The notes: a model not told the origin generated them from the sequence alone. A DNA stretch of 64,000 nucleotides from Odontesthes bonariensis (GCF_027942865.1 NC_134511.1:40260607-40324606), one strand, 5' to 3'; shown: positions 1 through 13,778, counted from the stretch's first letter. Program-made: numbers and translations.

Positions 1-3000
1 AAAAGAAACGTACGAAAAAGTACGTATCAGCTAAAGCTAAAAAAAGCATTTCCAGGTATAACAAAAGCCCAAATTGTCAGGATTTCCTGTGTGTCCTGAC
101 TGGAGGTTGGTGTGGAGCTGGAACCAATTACCTGCACACCTGTAATCAATGGAGCCTCGTCTACATCTACAGCTACTCACTTCACCCATGAAGTCCTGGT
201 TCAGTCCTCCACTCGTCGCCAGATCGTCTGCTTGGCTTCAGTGGTATTGTGCTTTGACTCTGGCCTTTTCTGCAGTGGTTTGGTCACATGTTACTGATTA
301 TTATTTTTTAAGGTTTCAGAAGAGACTATATGGGCTAATGACTTCAAAAACCTACTAGTCTTGAGCCTTTTTCTTTTTTCTTTTTTTGCATGCCCTAATC
401 CTAAACCCTTAAGAAATATTTTCAGATGTCATCCAAAATCAGTTGTTAGGAATCACTTCAATGACATTTATGCTACGGGCATTCTGGCCTCCTCCAAAAG
501 TCCAAAACCACGCATGTTAGCTTTGCTGGTGATCGTTTGTGTTAGCCCTGTGGAGGACTGGCAACCTGTTCAGGGTGTACCACATCTCTTTGCCATAGCC
601 AGCTGGGACAGGCTTCAGACCATCTGGGACATCGAACTGGATGAAGCAGACAGAGCAATGTCTTTTAAAAACTGTTTGCTCTAAATGTTTTGGGTTTGTT
701 TTGCAAATCTCTGGCAGTCATTTCAAATTTTATTCTCATCAATACACCAAAACCTTGGTGTTTACTTTTATTGTATCTATTTATCCACGGTAGGATCATT
801 TTTCACACAGGCTCTTATGAGCGTTTCCTTTTTATTTATGATACAGACAACATGTAGAAACCCTTTAACTCCAACAAGCCACTAAAATAGAAAAAGAATT
901 TTGAATCTAACGATTCAACTTTTCATTTTGGATCTTTATGCAAATTAACTAATTTTAGCTTGATATATCTTTATTTCCATAATTAATCATAAAAACACTG
1001 ATTCTAAGAGGGGAAAAAATTTCTAATGGAATTAATCAAACAGTGTTCATTGAATTTGGATACTGAAGGGACAAAGAACAGATAGGATGATTTGACGGTC
1101 AAATCTGTTTCTATTCTCAAATACAAATACAAAGTCTGAAATGACTTGATTCAAGCTGTCATTCAAGACTTTAAGGTAAACAAACAAACGAACGTCTGCT
1201 TCAGTTGGATAGATAAAGCAGCTTGCTGGATATGTTCTGGAGCTGTTGTACATAGCTGAAGAGATTTGTTCAATTAAACAGTGTTTGCAATTGTTTGTCT
1301 TTTATTCCAGCTGCTCTGTGGAGTCTCCAGATTAGCATGAAGTGTTTTTTTTTCAGCCCATGGGTGGGACTGGGATGTTTTCACAGCAAAGTGGTTCGGA
1401 CTGCTGAGTGAGGAGGAAAATCTACAGCAAGATGGTTGATCGCAACAAGACAAAGTGGTCTTCAGGACACAGGCACTCCTCTACGAGCAGATTATTCTCA
1501 CGTCCTCATTGTTTTGTAATGAGGTGGACAGATAATGGAGACCTCTTTATTATTTTTCTTTTGTGTATGAAGTGGTTGATATTTCAGGGTCAATCTAAAG
1601 CTGTATGTGTTCATGTGAAGAGAAGTTTTTCAGATGTAGAAACTGAGACTTACAATGGCTTCTCTGTCCACTCGTGCCTTTTCAGACATGACTCAGGCTG
1701 AGACAGGGAGGTGATGTCTCACAGTAACTACCCTCTAAACCACGGCAACAACGGCAGGGGAAAACATCATTTTTTTTTATTTCAGGCATACATTCAAAGA
1801 TTCTCATATTTGCTGGGGCCATGTGAATGTTTAAGTGTCCATATTCAGAATACTGGACACATTTAATTACTTTTTATTTTTCTCCCTCTGTGTATATCCT
1901 GTTTTGTTCAAGCTTGTTTCATCCTTCACAGCAAGTCTTTGAAAAACAATACTTTACAACACGACTTTAAAGGATGAATCATTTTTGCCAAATTGTGGGT
2001 GTATCAAGAGACAGTACCAACCGCTTTGGTAAGTACCTAGAAATCTGACTTTGAAGCAGTAGCTGTCATTGGACACCGGGGTTACAGCCATGTGTAAACT
2101 GTAGAGAGTCCCTCTCTCACACACATGCATCACCCCAAGCACAACCGTGCTCTGTGACCTAAAATACGCATCTAGGGCTGGTAACAAGGTCCATATGCGT
2201 TCACTTCCTCCTTCTACTGCACAAGTGCGAGGAGGTTTACCACAGAATCCATTGATTGCGTTTCCAGAGGTTGAAGAAGGACACAAATAAAGAAAAAGGG
2301 AATGAAAAGCTTCCTTTGGGAATAACTTTTTCCAATCATTTAGATGTGCACAATGCATGAAACCTCAAAGCTTTGTGCCTCCCACAGATCACTCAGTTGG
2401 TCACCAGCATCTGGTGAGGTTGATTGAAAGTCCAGTGAAGGTACGGCATCACCATAATCGCCCTTTTTTTCTGTTTGCCAAGAGAGATTCATCACACGAA
2501 ACCTTGGGGGGGAGGTTGAAAATTGGTTAAGGGGGATGCTTTTGACTTTAGTTGTGAAACCTGACGTTTATCTGTAAAACTGCAAAGTAGAGCATTTGTC
2601 ATCAGTGGATGATGCGCTCTCCAGTAACCTCTTTATTTTCTCCTTTCTCTGAAACACAGGAGTAATGGGAGAGAATGATTAAGCCGTGGGGCTTAGGCAC
2701 AAATATTCCACTTCTATAATGACACAAACAGTTGATATGAATTTTAAGACACTTTCTCCAGAACTTTGCATTTATGCCGCTTAGAGTTGTTGACAAAACA
2801 AGTACTGAGCGTCTTGTGTCGGTCAGTGAATGTATTGTTTGTTACTTCCAGGACTGATAATTGTGGATGGTACCCACAACCCATTTGTTGATATTTTCCT
2901 ATCCAGGCTGTTTCCAATCAAAACAACATAAACCAGTTTTTATAATCTGGGAGGCTCCGATGCAGACACGATTTACTGCCTGTCATTAAACTGAATCACA

Positions 3001-6000
3001 GCAGAGTGATGGCACTGACAGGCACTCTCTTTCAGCTGTGCACAACACCAACTACAGTTCAGACAATGCTCAGTGTCCCAGCATTGCATACAAAGGTTGG
3101 TGTGAATTATTTACATGTCAGAGAATTTGTGAAACATTATTCAAAACAATTGTTGTGTTTGTTTATTACTGTGCGAACATTTTCCCAATCATTTGCAATA
3201 TTCAGCAGACAAAACACTTGCACAATCCAAAGCTGTGCCATACTTTGTGGTCTCTCATCCCTCCTTGTGGGAATTCGTCTGTGGTTGTTATGTCACTTGA
3301 CGGCAATAAAAAATGCCATGCCAGAGGAGGATGGCAAAGAGGGATTCTCCATGTACCATAACTCTTATTGAAACAAAGAGACACGAGGACAGAGTAAAAG
3401 TTCCCCACATAATTAGCCAATTCACAAGAGACGACAACTGATAACTGTGAGACTAATGATTAACAGTCTGAAAGTTCAAATTGAGCAGTGTCCCTGTGTA
3501 GAATCTGCAGAATCACATATTTCTGTCCTTCTGTAATGAGGACAGAGTGCCTGATATACGTGTTAAGTCACATTTGTCCACAAATATTCAAACATTGAAA
3601 GTAGCATAAAGTAACGTCACTGAAGACATAAGCTTCAAATATTTGTTCCATGAGCATGTGATCCATACTTCTCATGAGCTGAAATAGTCAGTGTTTGATT
3701 CTTTTTTTTCCTTCCTGTCTGAATCGGCTGTTTGTAGATGGATGAACTGTTGCTTCCAAGGTGACATGTAACCATCTGGATCCAACAGGGAGTGCTTGTG
3801 GCAGTGATCGTGGTTATTTAAATGTACACCCATCCAGTGACTGATTTATGAAGCTGCTCTGATGGATGATATTAGAGAAAATTTCTGGATACAGCAAACG
3901 CCAAATTCAAGTCTCGTGCTCAGTACAGACGTGTTTCTTGTACTTTCTTGTACACTCACTTAGCTGTAACTTACCCTGCCTTCCTTTAGTACAGATAGTT
4001 TGTGGTTCTCATCATAAAACAATTTAAAATAAGGATTCGGAAAACTGTACCCAACGAAATATTAAAAAGAACACACAGTTTGCAAAATCACAGGCCTCAT
4101 TCATTGTGCTTATTGGTCCTGATCCAACACAAAAAGTGTAATAGGGAGCACACGGTCTGACAAACGATAGCCCAGTCAGATTTTAGGTCAGTGAGAGAGT
4201 CTTTTTGATTCTCCTATCATGTGAAGACAACTTTGCACACTCAGAAAACAAACGACAGAGGTCTAGTGCATTTGCAATCGTTCTTTCTCTTTCTGTATTT
4301 TGTCTTCTTTCTCCATCTAGTGGACAAAAGGAAACAAAGTTCAGCAGCAACTTCATTTGCTCTGCAGGAATACCTGTTGCCTACTTCAGAGTATTTCTTC
4401 ATCTCTAATACAGATCGCTGTAAGATTATATGTACAGTAGCTAAAAGTACGACTGTAATTTTGAGTAGGACTGTTACTGTTACTATTGTGACAACATAAG
4501 ACTAAAAAACAGCTTCTATGTTAATGGTACATAATATCTCAATCATATACTATCTTTAAATGCACTGATCAAATTTACAATTTGACATGTGGAATACACT
4601 TTATATATTCACTCCAATCTTGTTAGAGTGCAGAATAATTACTTCTCTCTAGCTACCACAAGAGGGCAGTGCATCATTATTGCTCAAAAGGGGGCAATCA
4701 GGTGAGTGTTCCTCAAGGTCAAGTTACACATTACACTGATTATTTGGGCAGGTAATAAGGCTCACTAAACAAACGCAACAACACAGCAATGCAGTGTGAA
4801 ACCATCCCATGATCAGGCAACGCTCTGGCAGAGAAACTAAAATTAGGCAAATGTCCTCAAGAGGTGAGATACTGCAATTCAAAAACAAAAACAAAGTTGT
4901 CCAGAAAAGGCATGTCGGTTTGTTTAGATTCCTCCACAGCGCATCAGTTTATCCAATTATGGCAAAGATCACCTTATTAAAGGAGCAGACCATTCACTCA
5001 GAAAGCCACCGTGCTTATGATTTCCTCTCTTAATTCCAATCACATCAGCTGAGACTAAGGATACTGTTGGCAGTGGAAGGAGACATCATTATTAATACAC
5101 CCTCACTGGCACATGTGCGCGCGCACACACACACACACACACACATTTGCACGGAAGCAAAGCAGACGCCATGTCAGAGAATGACAGAGACAAGAGTTGG
5201 TCTGTCTTTAACTGGGGCTGCAGTGGTTGCAGCATTTGCTCTCATGCTTGCAAATGCACACACACACACACACACAGAAGCCATCTCTGAACTCATCCAC
5301 AAGAAAGGGATCTGAGCCGTGGAAGAGCTGAGTTTGCCGCACAGACGCACACATACACACACTGAACGCCTGAGCCCCCATTGGTTGACGCCTCTCCACC
5401 CCACCGCGGGAGTCTCTGAGGGGTCTGCTGCAGCACTCTGCTCCAGGGGCCTGGAAACGCTGGAGTGAGCCTTTTTTTTCCCCCCCTTACTTCTATTTTT
5501 GGGCTGCATATCCAAGATCATGAGCCTCCCTCATTTTCCACAGCTTTTCAACATACTGGTTCCCAGTGTACAGGGCTCGTGCAGCCTCCCTGGCTTCTCT
5601 GCAGATAGAAACAGCAGTAAGGCCTGTTGTTCACAGAGGCAATATGATACCACTGAGACAACAAGAGAATCTGTGCAATGAGCTAGTGAGAAAGGACGCA
5701 TAAATCGTGCCTCCACTGCAGGGCCCAGGGGCAGCAACCCAGTGCTCAGCCAGCCATGTAGACTCAAGCCACAGCTAAAAGAATTTGGAAAGGACCCTTC
5801 CTGTAGCCCATCCCCCATACAGAAAGACAGAACTAGTCTCCTCTCAAGCAACTGAGGTTTCAAAGAGCAGAGTTTTGTTATTTTAGGTCAAGTCAGAAGG
5901 TTTTACTCTACATTTGTGGTCTGCTGTTGAAATCAGACTGACTTACATAGTTGATTATATGCGATTAGTGACACCATTTACATTGTATTTCAATCACAAC

Positions 6001-7200
6001 GGCATATTCTGGATCAGCTCAAACTTGTCTAAAGTCACACATTGCAAAGGTTATTTTGAGCCGCTATATCACTCTGTAGGGAAAATATTGCAAAAAAAAC
6101 CCCAACTAATATTTGTTTGTTAATAATTTCATACAGCGTATTGCTGGTAACTACAAGTGTTAGTGTAAAACATGCAAAGTATCACTGTTGATGATATTTA
6201 TGGCTAAAATGAGCTAACTGTGGGGACGCTTTTAAAGTGTTTGAGTGTGTGACTGGCTTTTTTATTTGATCTTTTTTTGACATAAAATTGAAATCAGGCT
6301 GTTGCACGGAGATGAACTGCCTGTTGCAGCCACAAATATTATCAAGGAAAGCTTAAACCTCTGTCCTGGAGTAAAACACAAGAGTATCTGCCCACATTCA
6401 TAAATTAGAGGGAGGTCCCTAATTCTACAATAGCCTATAGGGCTTCAGATTCATGTAGGAACCTGTCAGAGGGAGGAAGCATGTTTATGAATGAACATAC
6501 TGCTTGTCTGCCCGAGTTCACAGAGTAGTCTGTTAAGTAATAGGATGGAAAGGGAGTCCTGTGCGGTGTGCATCCACCGCTTGTTTCACATGATACGCCA
6601 TGCTCATGATATGTGGGTTTTTACGCATCTCCTTTGTGATGCACGCACACAGCAAAGCTTTCAGAAACTTCAAAACGACAAATGTGTGTTCCAACCGAGG
6701 CCGTTTGATGTGTTGTGGCCAGTTTACAGTTGCAAAGTTTGCACGTGCTGTGAGGTCTGACACTTGACTGACAGTGAGTGATTTTGATGTTTGGAATTTA
6801 AGCTGTGGTTTCTGTATCTCCGCGGCCACAGAAATGGGTATCCGGCTTATTGATGGCGGTGAATGCCAGCGGGCATTAGAACAGCAAGCGGCCATCTGCC
6901 AGCCTAGCGAACTAGCAACCCCACCAGCTGCAGTCGCAAAACGCCCTACAAAGCAGGACATGCATGCAGCTTCTGACGTCTGCGGCCACACTGCGCTACA
7001 AAGCCCAGAAAAACCAGGAGCGGAAACAATGAGAACCAAGCTTATAGACGCCGCATAGGTCGGCCACCAGCAAGTTTTATAGAAGAGGCAGCTGTTAAGT
7101 GCACATCAGTTCATTTCGGATGACCGGTTCATGCGATTATTTTTTACGCGCTGAAAAAAATATAGGAAAGACTCATGCAGGGGCACTTTAATACCCCGAC
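1..7200. other. Gene-free stretch, no recognised gene
   Basis: No open frame here resembles a family I know. Open frames are all under 170 codons, overlap each other on both strands and show no repeated domain pattern. The sequence is AT-rich, with two short CA microsatellites near 5.1-5.3 kb. From about 6800 the base composition becomes richer in GC and CpG as it approaches the transposase gene at 7201, which would suit a promoter or 5' leader, but no clear TATA box or splice site was identified. Undetected non-coding exons cannot be excluded. Confidence 0.5.
5119..5144. repeat. (CA)n microsatellite
   Basis: A short CA run preceded by alternating GC/GT dinucleotides. A second CA run lies at 5256-5276. 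Confidence 0.9.
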
Positions 7201-9225
7201 ATGGCGACGGCAAGAAAAGGGAGAGAGCTTTTTACTATTTTGGAAACTAGCGCGGACACAGAAAGTGCCACGGAGTGCGACAGTCAAGAGTCTCCGCTTA
7301 ATCTTTCGGCCGATGTGAAGTGGTTTGAAATTCCCTTCAGAAAGCCCGACTCGGACGAGGAAGACGAAGTGCGGGAGGAGGAGGTCGGCGAGGGGGAGAA
7401 TGGATTCACGAGCACAGCCGCCGCCGCGGCGGAGGCTGCAGACGCGGCCAGCTTCATCGCGGGAGGAGGCTGCAACATAATTCTGGTCACCGGCAGTAAC
7501 GGGATCCAGCACGACGAGGAGGAGTACGCGGAGGACTGTTATTATTCTACCTCCACTAACTGCTCTGACACCACCTCAAACGATTCGGATATTGATTTCT
7601 CGGATTTGGAGGAGGAGGAGCGCAGGAGTTTTTTCAGCTTCGAAGATGACTCGGACGAGGACTGCACTTCTCCCGACTTCTGGGGTGAACCCGACCAGGT
7701 CATTGCGATCGAACCTTTCTCCGCTGTCAGTGGCCCTCAGCACACGCTGGGGGACGATGCTGACACCCGCGACTATTTCCGGATACTCTTCCCAGATTCT
7801 CTTTTTGAACACATGGTAGAACAAACAAACAATTACGCCCTCTATCGGCAAAGGAGGAGTGGAAAATCAGACCCCCACTGGCACCCCACTGATGTCAGAG
7901 AGATGAAAGCTTATGTAGGCCTGAATATTCTTATGGGCATCAATCAGCTTCCAGACACTGGCATGTACTGGGCCAGTGACATTTTCATAGGCAACGCAGG
8001 CTTTAAGAAGACAATGACTGCGAGGCGCTTTGAAAAACTCACCCAGTACCTCCAGCTGTGTGACCGTGAGTCGGAGCCTGTGCGTGGGGAGCGTGGCTAT
8101 GATGGTCTTTACAAAATTAGGCCTCTCCTTGATGTGGTGGAGAATACTATGTGGGACGCATACACACCAAACCGATGTTTGACCATAGATAAGTGTGCCA
8201 TTGTCACTAAGGGGCGTTTCTCTCCCACCCAGTACATGTCCTCCAAGCCCCTCAGGAAGGGGCTGACAGTGTGGATGCTGTGTGACTCCCGCTCAGGCTA
8301 CTGCCACCGGGCAAAGATCTGCGTAGGCAAGCCCAGTGAAGACGAGGCAGCAGCCTCCTTGGGTTACAGGGTGGTGACCTCAATGGTGCGCGGCCTGGAG
8401 GGTCAGTTCCACCATCTCTTCATGGACAGCTTCTTCACCTCAGCGCCCCTCCTCCAGAGGCTGCTGAGAGACGGGCTGTACGCCTGCGGGCCCACTCAGC
8501 CCGGCCGCAAAGGCTACCCCCAGGTCCTCCGCCCTCGTAATGTTGGAAAGCTGTGCCAGGGGGAGTTCTATCAGTGCCAGCGTGGCAACCTGGTCGCTAC
8601 GGTGACGAGGGATGTCAAGATGGTAAGCTGCCTCTCCACCAACTGTGCACCAGGGATTGTGGGTATCAGTCCGGGGCGACAGCAGCATGACACAGGCGGG
8701 GAGAGGGAGAGTGACGGCACGGACAACTCAGGCTTGTCTTTTGGCGTGCCTCGACCTCTGCCGTTGCTGTTGTACCAGGAGAACATGAGGGGCGTGGACC
8801 TGTGTGACCAGCTGAGGGAGTGCTACCAGGTCGGCAGGCCGTGTAAGAAGTGGTGGCGCTACTTCCTGTGGTTCTATGTCAATCTGTGCATTGTCAACGC
8901 CTACATAATCCTGAGGGAGAGCCGAGGGGGCGCTCCACCGGCCGGCTTCAACGGCAAGCAGTTCACCCAACGCCACTTTCGCGTGCGCTTGGCACAGCAA
9001 CTGATTGGAGACTACCAAGGGGCGAGGGGCATGGAGCGGGCAGCACGCAAGAGACACGCAGATTCCCCCATAGAGTATGGACATCGCCTGGAGCGCATGT
9101 CAGAGCGCTCTCGCCGCTGCAGGAACTGCACCAACAAGGGGCTGCGGCATGAGAGTGTGTTTGGCTGCAAGATATGCAATGTGCACCTGTGCAGGGGTGG
9201 GTGCTTCTCTGAGTTTCATAAATAA
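7201..9225 (+). CDS. piggyBac-derived transposase (PGBD-like), single exon, 674 aa
   Basis: A single open frame of 674 codons encodes a piggyBac/PGBD-family (DDE_Tnp_1_7) protein. Residues 1-185 are acidic and serine-rich with an alanine run near 80, unlike the catalytic core, and are probably disordered. The core starts near DYFRILFPD (about 191). The three catalytic aspartates of piggyBac are all present: D330 in LTIDKCAI, D409 in HLFMDSFFTS and D533 in MRGVDLCDQL. The residue after the first Asp is Lys instead of the usual Glu. Trp551/552 match the conserved Trp after the third Asp. The C-terminus is a Cys/His domain (C640, C643, C656, C659, C664, C668, H673) like the DNA-end-binding domain of insect piggyBac. 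Known members cut and paste at TTAA. No matching terminal repeats with TTAA were found on either side, so it is either a domesticated host gene or a copy that has lost its ends. Length exceeds the usual 550-600 aa because of the acidic N-terminus. Confidence 0.9.
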   Translation: MATARKGRELFTILETSADTESATECDSQESPLNLSADVKWFEIPFRKPDSDEEDEVREEEVGEGENGFTSTAAAAAEAADAASFIAGGGCNIILVTGSNGIQHDEEEYAEDCYYSTSTNCSDTTSNDSDIDFSDLEEEERRSFFSFEDDSDEDCTSPDFWGEPDQVIAIEPFSAVSGPQHTLGDDADTRDYFRILFPDSLFEHMVEQTNNYALYRQRRSGKSDPHWHPTDVREMKAYVGLNILMGINQLPDTGMYWASDIFIGNAGFKKTMTARRFEKLTQYLQLCDRESEPVRGERGYDGLYKIRPLLDVVENTMWDAYTPNRCLTIDKCAIVTKGRFSPTQYMSSKPLRKGLTVWMLCDSRSGYCHRAKICVGKPSEDEAAASLGYRVVTSMVRGLEGQFHHLFMDSFFTSAPLLQRLLRDGLYACGPTQPGRKGYPQVLRPRNVGKLCQGEFYQCQRGNLVATVTRDVKMVSCLSTNCAPGIVGISPGRQQHDTGGERESDGTDNSGLSFGVPRPLPLLLYQENMRGVDLCDQLRECYQVGRPCKKWWRYFLWFYVNLCIVNAYIILRESRGGAPPAGFNGKQFTQRHFRVRLAQQLIGDYQGARGMERAARKRHADSPIEYGHRLERMSERSRRCRNCTNKGLRHESVFGCKICNVHLCRGGCFSEFHK

Positions 9226-9226
9226 A
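9221..9226 (+). promoter_or_regulatory. Poly(A) signal overlapping the transposase stop codon
   Basis: AATAAA overlaps the TAA stop of the piggyBac-like gene (stop at 9223-9225) and is followed by a T-rich stretch, so the 3' UTR could be only a few tens of bases long. Confidence 0.6.
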
Positions 9227-10668
9227 ACGGAACAATCTTCTTTTTTTTTTATATATCCATTGTGTAATCAAAAAAACTTGTCAAGGGATTTTTTTTTTTC
9301 TTGAAACGGTAAAACAATTTGTAATTCCAAAGCTTACCACTACAAGTGCACAATATAGTCACAAACTTTACGTAGAGCTAGTTTTAGGTTAGAGGTATTA
9401 CTGCACGTATATTAGAGAAAATAATCAGAGAAACTGTAGATAATTTGAATTAGTGTAGAATGTTTTGGCAACTTGCCTTCTGTAACACTGACAAAATTGC
9501 CTTGTGTCACTTTTTTATATGCTTACGATATGGTAAGGATTTTATATGAAAAAGAAGAAATGAAATGTTTCTGCACTTATAATAGATCAGAAAATGTTTA
9601 CGATGGGAAGTGTATTTCTCCCTTTTTCCAAAATAAAGATTTCATGATGATGAATTTAACTAAGCCACCTCTCTCTGTAAAACACACAAAAAGAACACCA
9701 GAGAACTGAAGCAAACAGGAAAGCACTGTTAACTGAATCAGAGCATTCATGAATATTCATTCAAATCTTCAGTCGGTTCATAGATGAAAATCTGTGTGTC
9801 TCTGGACCTTCAAGGGGACACAGCTTGGAGTAATTAGAGAGCAGAAAAAGCGCCTCAGTACTCTCCAGCCAATGGACCCAGTGATGCCATTTCTCACAGA
9901 TATGAAGCCATCTGTAGCCCTGTTACACTGAGTCCAAACCCAAAATGTGGTATTTGTCACTGACTGATGAAGAAATGGAAGAAACACACCTTTTGGTGGA
10001 AGTTTCATGGATTGACGGTTTACAGTAGGCAGATAAGGTGACGACACTCGATTGAAATGGGTTAAAAAAAAAGCTTTTCCATGAATCAAAATGAAAGCTG
10101 TTCTGTCAGCCCTCAGAGAGCAGTATCGTTGAATTAAGAAATATTATTGACTTGTGAAGGTGTATTTTCACAGAGGCCTCTCTGTTCACTCCGTTATCGG
10201 CTGACAAGGCTGTACGCAGGCAGAGATTCAGCAGGTCAGACTACGTGTCTCCTGTGTGTCTTCATCTGAGGCCTCTCTCTTTCGTTGGCAGTCTATCTAT
10301 CTCTCTCCCTCCTCAGGCTCTGCTGTGCCATCCTACACACTCTCGCACTCACAAATATTACCTACACACATACACACACACGCACACACCCTCCCCTCCC
10401 TTCCCCTTTACTCCACTCTCTTGCACTCCCTCAGCCGTTTCCCAGCTGGGAGAGGGTTAGTCAACTGGACGCCCATCCTGCTGATCTGTGGGAGCCCCGT
10501 GGGGAGTTGCCATGGCAACCGTGGCTGATGAAGACAGGGAGTTGCCAGCAGGCCCACATGGTTGTCATGGTACTCACTCTGGCTACGGATATGGGAGGTA
10601 CCAGAGGCCACACCTCCCTACTCCCCTCTTTAAAACTAGGGAGGGCTGTGGTGTGGTTTGTGTGTGTG

Positions 10669-10758
<90 letters not shown>

Positions 10759-13272
10759 AGTGTGTGTGTTTGGAGGGAGCTGGCTGGCTGACAGCGTGCA
10801 CACCCTATACTGAGCCAGACTGGTTACCAGGCAGGCTCTGCAAGAGCGCAGCCAAGATCACGACTGCAGCCAGAATTGAATCAAAGTGCTGCTCTTCAAA
10901 CATATTCATGCAGGTGTTGCTTGGATTAAAGGAATCTGTCACACTGGGCTTCACATAGTGCTTATCAGATGTCCTCATCGAGTTAGATGAGGCAGAATTA
11001 GCTAAATCTGTGCTATGTACAGTTCAAGTCGAAGGTCTGAACACACGTGCATAAGTATGCATTATTGAATATTCGGAAAGCATGGGTGGGTCCAAACTTT
11101 TTATTCGTACCGTTTGTGTATGTGCTCCATAAATACTTAAATATGTAGATAAGTGTCAGTCTCCCTCTTTACATAGTTATTCTGTCAAAGTTACATCAGT
11201 GACTTACAGAATCTTAAAAATCAAAAGTCATTTTTGACAAATGTCTTCCTGTAAATGTATTAGCATATCCTTATTGACAGAAGTTAGACATGATGACCAG
11301 TCTATTGTTGCAAATTAAGATGTTTAATTTCCCAATCACATGAATAGTAGAGCAGAGGATATGTACACCAGAACTGTGGAATCTGATGCCAGAGTTGATC
11401 AGTGCTTTTGCATTATCAATGATCAACTCAAGAGTAGATGTGAGAACTGTAAAGTTCTGTTTAAGCTAAGTCAGGACCAAACATAACTCTGTCTCCCTTT
11501 GGGTTGGTGAGAGTACTGTATGTGGTGTGACAACGGTCATGAAATATTTCCAGGAGGGATCCAAACTGTAAAATGTTCAGCTCTCAACATCTTTCCCACC
11601 ACTGGGCAAGGAAAGCTCTCCGAGCCTCTGTCAGAAACAGGGGCCTGGTTTCACTTAAGAACAACTGGTCGGCTGACACATGTACTGTTAGAATCATGAA
11701 TGTCTCTTTGGGAAATACTTTCCTCTGTTGCAAAATGAGTGCTTTGACAAAGGCGTGAGAAAGCTCTAAGCTGTAATTCTCAGTTCTCGGATTCATTGTG
11801 TACCTCTGCTGCTGCTGCTGTGAATGATCTCCACAGGCCTCTTTGTGAAAGGAAGAATGACTTTAAAAGTAAATCGTTCATAATTGTTCAAATTAATTGA
11901 TAAAAAATTAACCCTAACCCTTTTAACATGGTTGTCCAGATGAATTAAAGGACCAAGCAAAATGAACCTTTCTTTTTTATTTTTTGTACATACAACAGGG
12001 CAGAGAGAAAGCAATTGAGTGTACTCTCGTGCTGTGCAAGTACAATTTTGAGGTATTTGTACAACAATGATAATATGTTTGCATTTAATAACACTTTGCA
12101 CTCATCTAACATCGAGTAGATGAGAGTGAATAAATATAGATAAGCTGGACTTTTGGGATTGAATAACTCATTTTCTCTTTAAACTTGTTTACACTGTTTA
12201 ACTCAATTTTCTATTTTAGCCTCAAAATTGCTCAACATTTCACAAGAACCAGCAGGAAAAGAATACTCCAAAACCTGTAAACAGTGTGTGTTATATAACT
12301 TCATTTTGTCCTCTTACGTATGATCTCATGAGACCATGGATTTGTCTTAAGGCCCTCATCTACTAGATCATACCATCTCATTGAAAACCAAGTACTGCAG
12401 TATAAAAGTAGCCTTACTTTACGGAGTATTAAGTAACTTTACACAGTGACTGACTACATACACTATCCATACATTATCATATATGGCCTGTGGACATTTG
12501 TGTATCCTGCACTATTTCTATTGTTTTCAACTTACAAATAATGACTTTGACTTTTTCTTAATTCTCATTTATTGATACAGACGTGTTTTTTTTACACACT
12601 TAGGTGCATAGCATCAAAATACACTCTTTACTTTAATTCTATTTTGTTGTCTTTATCCTCAGGTGCTTTCTATTCATGTGTGAGTACACAGAGAGCAGCC
12701 AAAAAGAAAGTAAGTGACAAGTCTTTCAAGTGTAACAAAGAAGAAATCTGATTCTGATCCCCTAATGGGCTGATTTATCTCTATGATCAAACTCACAGAT
12801 AAAAACATTTCCCTTGAAGTGGCCCTTTTTCAATAATGAGCTTTTGACTTGAAACATTGTAAGTACCTTAAGCTGTCAATATTAATTGGACTTGAATTTG
12901 TATGATTTGTACTTGTAATGCTTTGTTTTGATTCTTAACACTGTGGTAAATGACAGATATTTGATTATTTTTGCAGCTATAGACTGACATCTGCCGTAAC
13001 TTTAACGATCCTGAATAGCTGTTGAAAATAGAATCGTGAACATCAAAGACAAACACTGATATTTGCAGAGAATGGTAGCACACAATTAAATGCTTTTACT
13101 GTTACTGACATCTCCATCTAGTGGACATGTGTATACACAGTGTTGAAAGACAGTGGAAATGCAGCCACAATAAACTAACATAGAGTTACTTGTGGTGTTA
13201 ATATTATATCCGGTGCTATTTTGTCAAACAGTTATTATTTGTGAACACGTTTTCCCGCTCTAGAAGATCCTT
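9227..13272. other. Gene-free stretch
   Basis: No recognised gene. It holds AT-rich unique-looking sequence, a CA/CT-rich patch at about 10320-10410 and the long GT microsatellite near 10.7 kb. Open frames crossing the GT run are produced by the repeat. Confidence 0.5.
10659..10774. repeat. (GT)n microsatellite, about 110 bp
   Basis: Nearly uninterrupted GT dinucleotides with a few variant positions at each end. Open frames reading valine/cysteine on one strand and histidine/threonine on the other are artefacts of it. Confidence 0.97.
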
Positions 13273-13735
13273 TTAACCAGGCAGTTTTGAAAACCAGACG
13301 GACCTCTCTGGTTTCTGTTGATGAGGTTTTGGTGAGCCCTGCAGAATGACCAGAGGGAGTTTGATTTCTGAGTCTCTCATCAGAGGGACATCGAGGGTGA
13401 CCTGCGGGAGTAAAATCAAAAGTAAAATTATCTCGCGCATAACAGTGAAAAAAAAATCCAAGGCCTACTTGGATCACTTGGGTGAGAATGCAGTCTGAGC
13501 TGACTTTGCTATTTCTCTGTGCAGTTAACACCAGAGTTTACTGGAAGCACTGACACAAATCTTTTTCAGCAGATGGCTCGATGGAACAGGATGGGCTGTA
13601 ATATGACACTTTTTCCTTCATGTACCCTCATTAATGTTTGGACAAGCCACCGGGCTTTTAACCCCTCCTTCCTCTCACTTTTTCCTGTCTCTTCGCTACA
13701 GCCACTGTGTGGAGCTGTTTTCATAATGCAAGAGT

Positions 13736-13778
<43 letters not shown>

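Noticed and set aside
6533-7039. 168-codon minus-strand open frame just upstream of the piggyBac-like gene
   Set aside because: No recognisable domain, composition like the surrounding sequence, and it overlaps the likely promoter region.
7090-9730. piggyBac terminal repeats flanking the transposase gene
   Set aside because: TTAA occurs on both sides (for example near 7187, 7095, 9656 and 9728) but the adjoining bases do not form inverted repeats.
10285-10958. Valine/cysteine-rich and histidine/threonine-rich open frames
   Set aside because: Translations of the GT microsatellite.
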